In this document: positions 7,915 to 16,533 of the stretch, in pieces | Layout of the letters: each line of letters begins with the position of its first letter | How positions within the stretch are numbered: the first letter of the stretch is position 1 | Source of the DNA: Bacteroidota bacterium | GTDB lineage: Bacteria > Bacteroidota > Bacteroidia > UKL13-3 | Assembly: GCA_947462865.1 (NCBI GenBank) | Contig: CANHRW010000006.1 | Coordinates: 1 to 21,292, forward strand | Direction of reading: 5' to 3' | DNA: 21,292 nucleotides | The notes under the pieces: model-generated | The model's input: only the letters and a program-made list of their open reading frames with translations | Told to the model about the DNA's origin: nothing | Databases searched by the model: none | Position numbers and translations under genes: made by a program

Positions 7915-8739
7915 TTATTCTAAAAGCCTGAATTGCCTTATTTGATTTGGCTGTTGAAGTAAAATGTATGTATTCTGAAAACTGAAATGCCCTAATCCTG
8001 TGTCTTTTCCCTCAAGGATTCGTTTTCTTTGAGCTCCTGCTTTTAACTCAAATACTGAGTTGTCCTTCAAAAAATACAAGCAGTCTTTTTCTATTTGAAC
8101 AAACTTTATCCCTTCAATCTGATGTTTTTTAATAAAACTCCCAAATACATCAAAAATATAAATACCCGAAATCTCATCAATTAGAAATAACCTATTTCCG
8201 TCATCAATACATGCTATTGGAACAAGTTGTGAAGATTGACTAAATTGTCTGAAATTGCCACTGCTTTGAATTAAACTACCTGTTTTGTCAAATTTTTTCA
8301 ACTGAAAATCACCCAAATCAAAAATCCAAATTCCATTGTCATAACTCCGGCCTATACAGGCTGCTTGGGTAATTCCCCAATCTGTTAAGTTCAGTTTACC
8401 TCTATAGGCTAAATTGTTATCTAAAACAATCACTTGATTCAATTCTTTATAAAACAAATAAATTTCAAGTGGATTGCTTACATCAACTGCGTCTATTGAA
8501 CCTGAAAAAACATAATTTAATGTGGCTATACGTTCAAATTTTGCATTGTATTTAAACAATTGATTATTTGGGGTAACCACATAAAAATTACCCATTCGGT
8601 CGGCCTGCATAGATTTACTTTGAATTGGTAAAACCTGTATCATTTGCCATTGAGAAGTGTCTTGGCCAACTAGTGTGCAAGTGATTAAAACAAAGCAAAT
8701 AAACAGGTAATTTCTAATTGCTCTATGCAGTACCAACAT
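7915..8739 (-). CDS. Secreted beta-propeller-like protein of unknown function
   Basis: A 274-residue protein that I do not recognise by name. Residues 1-25 form a clear signal peptide: Arg7 and Arg9, a hydrophobic core YLFICFVLITCTLVG, and probable cleavage before QDTSQW. The rest is short beta-strand-like segments with repeated pattern elements such as GNFYVV, NGIWIFDLGDFQLKKFD, NRLFLIDEISGIYIFD and DCLYFLKDNSVFEL, suggesting a propeller or 6-bladed NHL/SMP-30-like fold. No catalytic motif is apparent. It lies 5 bp downstream of lpxH, so it is probably co-transcribed with it and exported to the periplasm or cell surface. Fold call is by eye only. Confidence 0.8.
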   Translation of the reverse strand: MLVLHRAIRNYLFICFVLITCTLVGQDTSQWQMIQVLPIQSKSMQADRMGNFYVVTPNNQLFKYNAKFERIATLNYVFSGSIDAVDVSNPLEIYLFYKELNQVIVLDNNLAYRGKLNLTDWGITQAACIGRSYDNGIWIFDLGDFQLKKFDKTGSLIQSSGNFRQFSQSSQLVPIACIDDGNRLFLIDEISGIYIFDVFGSFIKKHQIEGIKFVQIEKDCLYFLKDNSVFELKAGAQRKRILEGKDTGLGHFSFQNTYILLQQPNQIRQFRLLE

Positions 8740-8744
8740 GGCGC

Positions 8745-9494
8745 TTATTTGTCAAATTTTTTAAGTTGAACACCCTCCGAACCTACAACCAAATAGGTAA
8801 AATCTTTGATCCAATCCCCTAAGTTAATATATGCAGCACAATCATTTAATTGATACACCATGGGTAGATGTCTGTGACCGAAAACGAAATAATCAATTTT
8901 GTTTGAGGCTAAATAATTCTTACAAAATTGTATCAAATACTCTTTATCATTATAAAAATCTAAGTCTTTGACACCTGTTTTTAGTTTGCTAAGGTGGCTA
9001 AACCAATTGGCTATTCCTATTCCAATTGAAGGATGAAACCATGCAAAAAATCGTTGAAACAATGTATTTCTATAAATCCATAAAATGAACTTAAATTTCA
9101 ATTGTCCCGGACCTAAACCATCTCCATGCCCAATGAAAAACTGTTTGCCATAAAAATTGCATATGATGGGTTCATGGTGAACTTTTACCCCTAATTCCTT
9201 TTCAAAATAGCCAAATTGCCATAAATCATGGTTGCCATGAAAAAAATGTACTGGTATTCCTGCATCAGTAAATGCTGCAATTTTAGCTTGGATACGAACA
9301 AAACCCTTCGGAATTACTTTTTTGTATTCAAACCAAAAGTCAAAAATATCACCAAGAATATACAAAGCTTCACAATCCTGCTGAATGCTATCTAACCAAT
9401 GAACTATACGTCTCTCTCTTTCAAGAGAGGCGGCGTGGTTTGGAATTCCCAAATGAAAATCAGAAGCAAAGTATATTTTCTTGGAATTCGGCAA
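8745..9494 (-). CDS. lpxH: UDP-2,3-diacylglucosamine diphosphatase LpxH (probable)
   Basis: LpxH hydrolyses UDP-2,3-diacylglucosamine to lipid X in lipid A synthesis at the inner face of the cytoplasmic membrane. The 249-residue protein has the full metal site in order: SDFHLG (11-16), GDIFDFWFEY (48-57), GNHD (87-90), GHGDG (122-126) and GHRH (206-209). GDIFDFWFEY and the helical cap region (about 130-175) favour LpxH over generic phosphoesterases. The start must be TTG at 9494: the frame reads TAA-TCA-TTG-CCG, the TAA being the stop of the upstream LUD gene, and no ATG precedes the first metal motif. Spacing to neighbours is 3 bp upstream and 5 bp downstream, so it is operonic. A paralogue lies at 4311-5156. 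Confidence 0.9.
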   Translation of the reverse strand: MPNSKKIYFASDFHLGIPNHAASLERERRIVHWLDSIQQDCEALYILGDIFDFWFEYKKVIPKGFVRIQAKIAAFTDAGIPVHFFHGNHDLWQFGYFEKELGVKVHHEPIICNFYGKQFFIGHGDGLGPGQLKFKFILWIYRNTLFQRFFAWFHPSIGIGIANWFSHLSKLKTGVKDLDFYNDKEYLIQFCKNYLASNKIDYFVFGHRHLPMVYQLNDCAAYINLGDWIKDFTYLVVGSEGVQLKKFDK

Positions 9495-9497
9495 TGA

Positions 9498-10172
9498 TTA
9501 AGCAGTTTTGGTATCGTCTATGAAAAACAAATAAAGGGCAGTTGGACCTGCACCATTTTGGATAATCGGAGGCATTTGTCCTGGTGTTTCTGAGGGCAAC
9601 TCCATTGTTTTTACGGGCCCAGTGATAAAACTATAAAGCGAGGGTGTTTTTCTGCCGTATTTATTCTTCAATACTTGCAAACCATCTTTGATTTCGGGAA
9701 CTAACTGTGAACGCTTTACAATAAAAACTTGTTCTGGAGCAATAACTGTCATGGTTCTTGAGTTTTTATAACTACTCACCAATACACTTCCAGTTCTGGC
9801 AATCAAAGCTTCACACCCTGAAATGGCTACTTGAATTTTTTCAATCTGATCTTTAGAAGCGTAATGGGAAATGCCACTTTCGTTGAGTAAAATCTGGATT
9901 TCTTCTTCCCATGAAAAAAGATACTTCCATTTTTTAAGCTCAATTAAGTCTAATAGTTTATCTATACAATCGTATTGGTTGTCGCAAAAAACAAATTGCC
10001 CACCAGCTTCAGTAAAGGTTTTTACAAAGGTTTCAGCTAAAGTCTCTTCCTTAAACAAAGCAAAGATATTTGACTCAAAATCGATACTTTGATACAAACT
10101 CTTCGACTTGGTGTTCAATGCCAAGCGAACCTTTTTAAGGATTTTTTCTTTAGATGTTACTTGTTGTTCCAA
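9498..10172 (-). CDS. LUD-domain (LutC/YkgG-like) protein with altered C-terminal signature
   Basis: A 224-residue protein of the LUD superfamily, whose LutC members act in L-lactate oxidation. Supporting segments are ALIARTGSVLV (about 122-132), TMTVIAPEQVFIVKRSQLVPE (about 138-160) and FITGP at about 181-185. LutC proteins normally continue GPSRTADIE; here the sequence is GPVKTMELPSETPGQ, then NGAGPTALYLFFIDD, so the usual signature is degenerate with a few extra residues. The frame is open throughout, so this is not an obvious frameshift. Its place directly downstream of ftsH (15 bp) is common in Bacteroidota, where the protein's role is unclear. The start is TTG at 10172: a TAA lies in frame four codons upstream and no ATG is available. 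Confidence 0.82.
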   Translation of the reverse strand: MEQQVTSKEKILKKVRLALNTKSKSLYQSIDFESNIFALFKEETLAETFVKTFTEAGGQFVFCDNQYDCIDKLLDLIELKKWKYLFSWEEEIQILLNESGISHYASKDQIEKIQVAISGCEALIARTGSVLVSSYKNSRTMTVIAPEQVFIVKRSQLVPEIKDGLQVLKNKYGRKTPSLYSFITGPVKTMELPSETPGQMPPIIQNGAGPTALYLFFIDDTKTA

Positions 10173-10187
10173 TAATGCAATTTAGAA

Positions 10188-12215
10188 TTAAATGCTTAAA
10201 TTTTCATCTTTTTCAACTGGCAATTCCGCAGCAGTCTCTTGAACTTCTGTTTCAGCTGTTGTTGGCTCCACAACCTTGTCAAATGGTCTTGGACCAAGCA
10301 ATTCTGCTAAATCATGTTGAAATAATATTTCTCTTTCCAATAACACTTTAGCAAGGTGTTCCAATTTACTCATTTTTTCTTGAAGCAATACTTTGGTTGC
10401 TTGGTAACATTCATCTATTAAAGCACGCACCTCCATGTCAATCATTTCAGCGGTTTTATCGCTGTAAGGTTTGGTAAAACCATATTCTTGATTGGGATCA
10501 TGAAAAGAGACATTGCCTACTCTTGGGTTCATCCCGTAAATAGTTACCATGCTGTAAGCCATTTTGGTGATTCTTTCTAAATCATTTTGAGCGCCTGTAC
10601 TGATTCTTCCAAAAATGAGTTCTTCAGCAGCCCTTCCACCCAAGGTCATGCACATCATATTTTTGAGTTGTTCTGTGGTATACAAATACTGGTCTTTGGG
10701 AAGGTATTGTGCATATCCCAATGCAGCTACACCCCTAGGAACTATACTCACTTTAACCAAAGGATCTAACCCTTCTAAAAACCAACCAATAATGGCATGT
10801 CCTGATTCGTGGTAAGCAATGATTTGTTTTTCTTCTGGGGAAATGATTTTGTTTTTCTTTTCAAGCCCCCCAATAACTCGGTCAACAGCATCTTGGAAAT
10901 CTTGCATGTTAATGGCCGATTTGTTTTTACGTGCAGCTATCAGCGCAGCCTCATTACAAATATTTGCAATGTCAGCTCCTGCAAAACCAGCTGTTTGAGT
11001 AGCCAAACGCTCAGGACTTACATCTGTATCCAATTTTAAGGGTTTTAAATGCACCTTAAATATTTCAGCTCTGCCATTTAAATCTGGCTTATCAATTGAA
11101 ATTTGACGGTCAAATCTTCCTGGTCTCAACAAAGCAGCATCTAAAATGTCTGGCCTGTTGGTTGCAGCTAAAATAATAACCCCTAAATCTGTAGCAAAAC
11201 CATCCATTTCTGTGAGCAATTGATTCAAGGTATTCTCTCTTTCGTCATTGCCGCCTTGCATCAAATTTTTACCTCTTGCCCTACCAACAGCATCTATTTC
11301 ATCGATGAAAATAATACAGGGTGCTTTTTCTTTGGCTTGCTTAAACAAGTCTCTCACCCTACTAGCTCCAACACCTACAAACATTTCAACAAAATCAGAA
11401 CCTGACAATGAAAAGAATGGAACACCTGCTTCGCCTGCTACCGCTTTGGCCAATAATGTTTTACCTGTACCTGGAGGGCCTACCAACAATGCACCTTTAG
11501 GAATTTTACCTCCTAAATTGGTGTATTTTTTAGGGTTCTTTAAGAAATCTACAATTTCCATTACCTCCACCTTTGCTTCATCTAATCCAGCAACATCTTT
11601 GAAGGTCACTTTTACCATGGTATCCTTGTCAAACAATTGAGCACGACTCTTTCCAATATTGAACAATTGACCTCCACCTGATGGGCCACCAGACATTCTT
11701 CTCATGATAAACATGTAAATGGCAACAAGTACCATAATTGGAAGCAACCAAGTAAACAAGAAATCACCGAAATAATTGTTTTGGGTCACATATTCTATGG
11801 CAATTTGTTCGTTTACTGGAAAGTCTTTTTGCCTTTCTCTCATGTCTGTTTCAAATGAAGAAACATCTCCAATTTCAAAGTAATACTGAGGGCCAACATC
11901 TTCTCCCAAAATGCTTCTACTGCTTAATTCTTTGTACTTTTCATTTTTGAGCACCTCTTTCTTGAGGTATATTTCTGCATTTGATTTATTTACCACAACA
12001 ACTTTCTCTACGTCATGAGAGAGGAGCATTTTGGTTACAAACTCTTGTTTGGTTGTTTTAATGGCAACATTTTTAGGTAAAAAAGTCAATGCAATGAAAA
12101 CAACAACTACAATGGCATAAATCCAATTCAGGTTGAACTTAGGCATTTGAGGCACTTTGGGTTTTTTATTACTGTTATTCTTGTTTTGAGAGTCTTCTGA
12201 TTGAGGAGATGTCAT
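10188..12215 (-). CDS. ftsH: ATP-dependent zinc metalloprotease FtsH
   Basis: FtsH is the membrane-anchored AAA+ protease that removes damaged or unassembled membrane proteins and regulatory substrates. The 675-residue protein has a hydrophilic Asn/Lys-rich N-tail, transmembrane helix 1 (about 29-46), a periplasmic domain (about 47-150), transmembrane helix 2 (about 151-171), and an AAA module with Walker A GPPGTGKT (246-253), Walker B IIFIDEID (301-308) and the second region of homology ATNRPDILDAALLRPGRFDR (351-370). The protease site HESGH is at 469-473, with the third zinc ligand probably Asp545 in GAQNDLER. An acidic tail rich in Glu and Thr ends the protein. ATG at 12215 is clear. It is preceded by the 166-residue conserved protein (39 bp) and followed by the LUD gene (15 bp). 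Confidence 0.98.
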   Translation of the reverse strand: MTSPQSEDSQNKNNSNKKPKVPQMPKFNLNWIYAIVVVVFIALTFLPKNVAIKTTKQEFVTKMLLSHDVEKVVVVNKSNAEIYLKKEVLKNEKYKELSSRSILGEDVGPQYYFEIGDVSSFETDMRERQKDFPVNEQIAIEYVTQNNYFGDFLFTWLLPIMVLVAIYMFIMRRMSGGPSGGGQLFNIGKSRAQLFDKDTMVKVTFKDVAGLDEAKVEVMEIVDFLKNPKKYTNLGGKIPKGALLVGPPGTGKTLLAKAVAGEAGVPFFSLSGSDFVEMFVGVGASRVRDLFKQAKEKAPCIIFIDEIDAVGRARGKNLMQGGNDERENTLNQLLTEMDGFATDLGVIILAATNRPDILDAALLRPGRFDRQISIDKPDLNGRAEIFKVHLKPLKLDTDVSPERLATQTAGFAGADIANICNEAALIAARKNKSAINMQDFQDAVDRVIGGLEKKNKIISPEEKQIIAYHESGHAIIGWFLEGLDPLVKVSIVPRGVAALGYAQYLPKDQYLYTTEQLKNMMCMTLGGRAAEELIFGRISTGAQNDLERITKMAYSMVTIYGMNPRVGNVSFHDPNQEYGFTKPYSDKTAEMIDMEVRALIDECYQATKVLLQEKMSKLEHLAKVLLEREILFQHDLAELLGPRPFDKVVEPTTAETEVQETAAELPVEKDENLSI

Positions 12216-12254
12216 GTTATTTGGGAGTTGTTTGCTTGTTTTAAAAGAGAGACA

Positions 12255-12755
12255 CTATGATTGTTGAGTACTTATCAGGAGTGGAAAAAACCAACTTTCA
12301 CGAATGGGTTTTAACCAAGATTGTAAGAAACTTTTTTTATCCGACACTAAATTATCAAAATACAAGGTGTTTTCATCTATTAGTCCTTGATTTAATTTTT
12401 CTGCTATACCTTGTTTACTTGTCTTTTCAACATTGCCATTCACATATAAATAAATAGACAGCCTGTTAAAAAAATCTATACCGGTCATTTCAACCAATTC
12501 ACGCACTACCCCTACCGATTTATCAATACCACAGCCACTGACTTCATGTTCAGATTCGTCTACCATGAAAACTACAAAATGATTATGCAGCAATTGTGCT
12601 GAAGCAAGTAATTGATTTTGATGTGAAGTCCAAGACGAGGTAAATGCATCGAGTTTGTGCTGTATAGTAGTAGCTTGATCTGGAAAAATACTGTCTGATG
12701 CAGCATAAATCCAAACCCTAGCATGGTCTGATAATAGATGAAATTTGTCTGTCAT
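12255..12755 (-). CDS. Conserved Bacteroidota protein, often mislabelled as an ABC transporter ATPase
   Basis: A 166-residue soluble protein with no Walker A motif or other ATPase signature, although relatives in databases often carry an ABC-transporter-ATPase name. Features seen: RVWIYAASDSIF near the N-terminus, a central VDESEHEVSGCGIDKSVGVV segment (about 68-87) with a possible redox or metal Cys in SGCGIDKSV, and a helical C-terminus. Function unknown. I chose ATG at 12755 (MTDKFHLLSDHARVW) over the in-frame TTG at 12779, which adds eight unremarkable residues. It is the first gene of the cluster containing ftsH, LUD, lpxH and prfA, and is divergent from the flavoprotein gene. Confidence 0.83.
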   Translation of the reverse strand: MTDKFHLLSDHARVWIYAASDSIFPDQATTIQHKLDAFTSSWTSHQNQLLASAQLLHNHFVVFMVDESEHEVSGCGIDKSVGVVRELVEMTGIDFFNRLSIYLYVNGNVEKTSKQGIAEKLNQGLIDENTLYFDNLVSDKKSFLQSWLKPIRESWFFPLLISTQQS

Positions 12756-12816
12756 GTTCTGAGAAGTGAAATTTACCAAAAATCAAGCCATTGACATTAT
12801 GGCAGAAATCCTTGAA

Positions 12817-12824
12817 CAAAATTA
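12817..12824 (-). promoter_or_regulatory. Candidate -7 box for the ftsH cluster
   Basis: The minus strand reads TAATTTTG, an exact TAnnTTTG match, about 60 nt before the ATG of the first gene. No matching TTTG was found 19-21 nt upstream. It is the best promoter-like site in the 135-bp divergent gap. Confidence 0.25.
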
Positions 12825-12890
12825 CTTAAAATTACCGATTTAACGGAAGCCCCGAAATATTTAGTATTTTCGAAAACTATCATTTTATAA

Positions 12891-14144
12891 ATGAATCAAA
12901 CCCAAGCAAGTACAATTGTTATAGTTGGAGCGGGCCCAGCCGGTTGTGCCACTTCTTTGTTTTTAAGTAAACTAAAAATTCCACATACCGTCATCGAAAA
13001 GAACAGTTTCCCCAGAGATAAAGTATGTGGTGACGCGCTCAGTGGTAAAGTTGTGCAGGTATTGAAACAGCTTGATCCTAGCCTCATCCAACATTTCCAA
13101 AACAAACCTAATGCGTTTTTACCTAGTTGGGGAGTTCAATTTGTTGCACCCAATGGTAAATCAATTGACATTCCATTTAAAAAAGACATGCAAAACGAAC
13201 CACATGCACCTGGTTTCATCAGCAAAAGAATGGATTTTGATGCAACACTGTTTTCTTGGTTAGATACCACTTATGCAACAGTACTCACAGAAACAACACT
13301 GATCGACATTACAAATGAATCAGATGGACATGCCATTACCATTCAACATAAAAATGAACTGAAACAAATAACAGATGTAAAAATGTTGGTGGGTGCAGAT
13401 GGTGATCGTTCTATTGTTGGCAAAAAACTCATTGGAAGAAAAAAAGAAAACAAGCACTATTGTGCTGGCATCAGGGCCTATTATTCAGGAGTTACAGGCT
13501 TACATGAGCAAAATTTTATAGAACTACACTTCTTAAAAGACCTCTTACCCGGTTATTTATGGATTTTCCCGCTACCAAATGGACAAGCAAATGTTGGCGC
13601 TGGTATGTTGAGTGCTAGTATTTCAGCAAAAAAAATCAATTTAAAAGAAAGCATGCTCAAGGCTATAGAAAACAATCCTGCCCTAAAAGCCCGTTTCAAA
13701 AATGCTGAGCTGCAAGGAAAAATAGAAGGTTGGGGATTGCCATTGGGTTCAAAGAAAAGACCACTTTCTGGCGACCATTTTTTACTCACTGGCGACGCTG
13801 GTAGCTTGATTGATCCATTTACAGGTGAAGGGATTGGAAACGCCATGTACAGCGGTATGTTGGCTGCAAAACACATCCAAAAATGCATTGAAAAAAATTC
13901 ATTCAAAGCAGCATTTAACGAACAATACGACCATGCATTTTACGAAAGACAATGGGAAGAGCTGAAATTGAGTCATACCATGCAAAAAATGGTGAAATTT
14001 CCTTGGTTGTTTAATTTTGTTGTGAACAAAGCACATAAAAATAAATTACTGAGAGAAACCATTAGTTGCATGTTTGAAGATTTAGACATGCGCGCAAAAC
14101 TGCGCAACCCTTTGTTCTACCTAAAACTGATAGGAAACGACTAG
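12891..14144 (+). CDS. Geranylgeranyl reductase family FAD-dependent oxidoreductase
   Basis: A 417-residue flavoprotein of the geranylgeranyl-reductase/squalene-epoxidase-like group. The Rossmann dinucleotide motif GAGPAG (13-18) sits in IVIVGAGPAGCATSLFLSK. PRDKVCGDALSG (41-52) is the family's Cys-Gly signature, VGADGDRS (167-174) is the GD motif, and GDAGSLIDPFTGEGIGNAM (301-319) binds the FAD ribityl/pyrophosphate. Such enzymes reduce double bonds of isoprenoid chains or hydroxylate lipids and polyketides; the Bacteroidota substrate is not established. No signal peptide. ATG at 12891. It stands as a single plus-strand gene between two minus-strand clusters, convergent with the glycosyltransferase at 14154 (9 bp between stops). 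A weak TATTTTCG box lies at 12865-12872. Confidence 0.9.
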   Translation: MNQTQASTIVIVGAGPAGCATSLFLSKLKIPHTVIEKNSFPRDKVCGDALSGKVVQVLKQLDPSLIQHFQNKPNAFLPSWGVQFVAPNGKSIDIPFKKDMQNEPHAPGFISKRMDFDATLFSWLDTTYATVLTETTLIDITNESDGHAITIQHKNELKQITDVKMLVGADGDRSIVGKKLIGRKKENKHYCAGIRAYYSGVTGLHEQNFIELHFLKDLLPGYLWIFPLPNGQANVGAGMLSASISAKKINLKESMLKAIENNPALKARFKNAELQGKIEGWGLPLGSKKRPLSGDHFLLTGDAGSLIDPFTGEGIGNAMYSGMLAAKHIQKCIEKNSFKAAFNEQYDHAFYERQWEELKLSHTMQKMVKFPWLFNFVVNKAHKNKLLRETISCMFEDLDMRAKLRNPLFYLKLIGND

Positions 14145-14153
14145 TTGTATTGC

Positions 14154-15269
14154 TTACAAAAATTGGATGAGTTGCTGCACATTCACATCTGTATCAAAAT
14201 AGCGATTTAAAACCGTTTTTCTATTTTCTATCTCTTCATTTGAAAAAGGAATTTCCATCAATTTAGCAATAGAGTACTGCATTTCTGTGGCTGTATTGGC
14301 AACAAAAGTTAATGCTTCCAACCCAGTTGCTTGAACCATTTCATTATTCACCAAAACATGTCTACCTAAATACAAGACGTTGATCAATTTGAGTTTGATT
14401 CCTGTAGGCTGAAAAGTAGGCATGACATTGATTTGAGCCTCAGCAACCAATTGGTTAATTTGCTCTTGGTCAATATTTTCAAGCAAAGTAATTGATGGGT
14501 ACTTCAGCACTGCATTTTTTAAATCTGGATGTGCGCCTGAACCTGCAATAATGAATTTAGTTTGAATTTTTGAAAAAACTTCATTTACAAGAAATAGTGC
14601 AGCATGGTGGTTTTCTGCAACACTTAACTTGCCATGATAAAAACAAAAATCTGATTGCCCTGTTTTACTTTTAATGGAATCGTTGGCATGAAAAGCTGGA
14701 AGTAAATGTACTTTGTTGCCAAATTCAGAAGAAAGTTTTTGAAAATCATTTCCTGAAATGGCAAAAATAACTTGAGCATGTTGCAAATACCGCTGATAAC
14801 GACGCAACAAAAATGCTTCTATTTTGTAATAATATTTTTTGAATAAACCTGATTCTTGATTGGCCAAGAGTTTGTAATAATCCTGCTCAATATTGTGCAT
14901 TCTCAGCATTTTAAAACGCGACTCCAAAGCTGGATGGCTCATGTAAAATGAACTATGAATCGCCTCAAATAATATAGGGGCATCATCTTTCAACAAATTA
15001 GCAAGTAACTCAGGTGCTGAGCGTGTAGATACAATGTATGGCAGCCAGAACCTAACATCGAATGCTTTTCTTTTGTAGTAAGTAACTTGAACGCAATATT
15101 TTTCCAGTTCCTGTTGAGGCAATCGATCGCCGTATTGAAACAAATGCAACTGTATTTGAACCCCTTTATCATAAAGTGATTTTATTTTATAAAACACATC
15201 TATTACCCCACCATAATTAGCAGGATATGGCACATCAAATGCTACAATATGTAAGTGCTTTAATTCCAT
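14154..15269 (-). CDS. GT4-like glycosyltransferase (second of an overlapping pair)
   Basis: A 371-residue GT-B glycosyltransferase. The N-terminus HIVAFDVPYPANYGGVIDVF (7-26) is the typical opening of GT4 enzymes, including the PxxxGG acceptor loop. The C-terminal Rossmann half shows FCFYHGKLSVAENHHAALF (about 208-226), KFIIAGSGAHPDL (about 238-250), then NVMPTFQPTGIKLKLINVLY (281-300). In many GT4 enzymes this last region contains an ExxxxxxxE donor motif; here the usual glutamates are absent (Thr-Gly-Ile and Asn instead), so the donor site is altered. No membrane segment. Its start overlaps the upstream glycosyltransferase by 10 bp, so the two are translationally coupled and probably act in one surface-polysaccharide or lipid-glycan path. 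Acceptor and donor unknown. Confidence 0.87.
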   Translation of the reverse strand: MELKHLHIVAFDVPYPANYGGVIDVFYKIKSLYDKGVQIQLHLFQYGDRLPQQELEKYCVQVTYYKRKAFDVRFWLPYIVSTRSAPELLANLLKDDAPILFEAIHSSFYMSHPALESRFKMLRMHNIEQDYYKLLANQESGLFKKYYYKIEAFLLRRYQRYLQHAQVIFAISGNDFQKLSSEFGNKVHLLPAFHANDSIKSKTGQSDFCFYHGKLSVAENHHAALFLVNEVFSKIQTKFIIAGSGAHPDLKNAVLKYPSITLLENIDQEQINQLVAEAQINVMPTFQPTGIKLKLINVLYLGRHVLVNNEMVQATGLEALTFVANTATEMQYSIAKLMEIPFSNEEIENRKTVLNRYFDTDVNVQQLIQFL

Positions 15270-16357
15270 AAATTTTGGTAATACCTAAGCAGTTTTTCTG
15301 ATTCTATTTCTAAATTATACACTTTTGAGGCCTTGACACAATTGGCTTTCAGTTCCGCATACAATTGTTTATTAGAAAGTAACTGTTGTATTGCTGTAAC
15401 TATTGAATCTGTGTTACAATCAAGCAACAAAGCTACCTTGTGTGTTTGATTGATTGTTTGATAAGTTATAAAATCTGCACACAATTGTGGAATGCCGGCA
15501 TGCATGTAGTCAAAGAATTTATTGGCCAATGAAAATTGATAGCTTAGCCCTTTGGGTTCTAATAAATTGTAAGCAATGTCTGCTTTCAATGTAATTTCTC
15601 TCAGAGAATGCGGCTCTACAAAACCCCAAAATTTTATTTGTTGCGCCAATCCTTCTTGTTTGACCAAATTCCTTAAATCCTGGCTCAAATCACCCTCACC
15701 CACAATCCATAATACAACAGGCAATTGGTGCATGGCAAGAATGAGTTGTTCGAGCCCTCTCCCTTGATTCAATGCACCCTGATACAAAACTACAGGCACT
15801 TCATTTGAAGTTTTAAAAGTAGATTGATCCATTAATAATGGTGGCACGTTTCTGACTGTTTTAAATGCTGCCTGGTACTTGCTACTGAGCACTTGGGCCA
15901 ATTCCTCAGCAACTGTGTATTGCAAATTGCACTGAGCTATGCAGGCATTTCCAATGGTATCCCAAAAAAATTGACTGATTTTTCTATTGCTCAATTCAGG
16001 TACTTCAACAAAGTATTCATGCGCATCGTGAACCAATTTTGAACCCCTTATTTTAGTTGTAATAAAATTAGGTAAAAGGGTATCTAAGTCTATAGCTACA
16101 AAGCAATCGGCTGGTTTAAAAAGCAAAAACAACAATAACCTGATTTGAAATTCTATATAAAAAAGTTTGCCTTTATTAAGCCAACATTTCAATCGAAACT
16201 GTTCAAATGGCATTGGCTTCAAGGGTATAGAACTGGGCAATTCTCTACCTACTAAAATGGTATCATAGCCAGCCTCAGTCAAACAAATTAAATGTCTTTG
16301 CATGCGTTGGTCGTATGAAAGATCATTGGAAACAGAAAATACAATTCGTTTTTTCAA
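15260..16357 (-). CDS. GT4-like glycosyltransferase (first of an overlapping pair)
   Basis: About 365 residues of a GT-B glycosyltransferase. The opening KKRIVFSVSNDLSYDQRMQR is characteristic of a Bacteroidota glycosyltransferase group with an N-terminal Glyco_trans_4-like domain. LVHDAHEYFVEVPEL (about 108-122), VVLYQGALNQGRGLEQLI (about 188-205) and WIVGEGDLSQDLRNL (about 215-230) follow, and the donor region is NLLEPKGLSYQFSLANKFFD followed by YMHAGIPQ (about 263-290). Two starts are possible: TTG at 16357, directly before the conserved KKRIVF, and GTG at 16408, which adds 17 hydrophobic residues not expected in the family. I chose the TTG because of homology and because a good promoter at 16423-16454 would leave only about 8 nt before the GTG. 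It overlaps the next glycosyltransferase gene by 10 bp. Confidence 0.86.
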   Translation of the reverse strand: MKKRIVFSVSNDLSYDQRMQRHLICLTEAGYDTILVGRELPSSIPLKPMPFEQFRLKCWLNKGKLFYIEFQIRLLLFLLFKPADCFVAIDLDTLLPNFITTKIRGSKLVHDAHEYFVEVPELSNRKISQFFWDTIGNACIAQCNLQYTVAEELAQVLSSKYQAAFKTVRNVPPLLMDQSTFKTSNEVPVVLYQGALNQGRGLEQLILAMHQLPVVLWIVGEGDLSQDLRNLVKQEGLAQQIKFWGFVEPHSLREITLKADIAYNLLEPKGLSYQFSLANKFFDYMHAGIPQLCADFITYQTINQTHKVALLLDCNTDSIVTAIQQLLSNKQLYAELKANCVKASKVYNLEIESEKLLRYYQNLWN

Positions 16358-16422
16358 GTAGTCAATTAGCAAGTTGAGGGCGCAATATAAAACAATCCTT
16401 AAATTCACATGGAAACATCAAA

Positions 16423-16454
16423 CAAACCTATAATTTGCACAGATAAGTAGCAAG
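16423..16454 (-). promoter_or_regulatory. Promoter for the glycosyltransferase pair
   Basis: The minus strand reads CTTG (16454-16451), a 20-nt gap, then TAGGTTTG (16430-16423). The -7 box is an exact TAnnTTTG match and the -33 keeps the TTG core, with the same spacing as the rimP promoter opposite. The predicted start is near 16416. Confidence 0.5.
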
Positions 16455-16533
16455 AAGTTAAGTATTTAAGGTATTGATTTTTAACGAATTAAAAACATTA
16501 ATTAAAGTAAAATGAATACATTAATTATACTTT

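Noticed and set aside
11248..11640. 130-codon plus-strand open frame inside ftsH
   Set aside because: Antisense to the AAA module of ftsH, whose reading frame and motifs are fully intact; no recognisable domain.
13553..13906. 117-codon minus-strand open frame inside the flavoprotein gene
   Set aside because: Antisense shadow of a well-supported gene; no domain or start signal.
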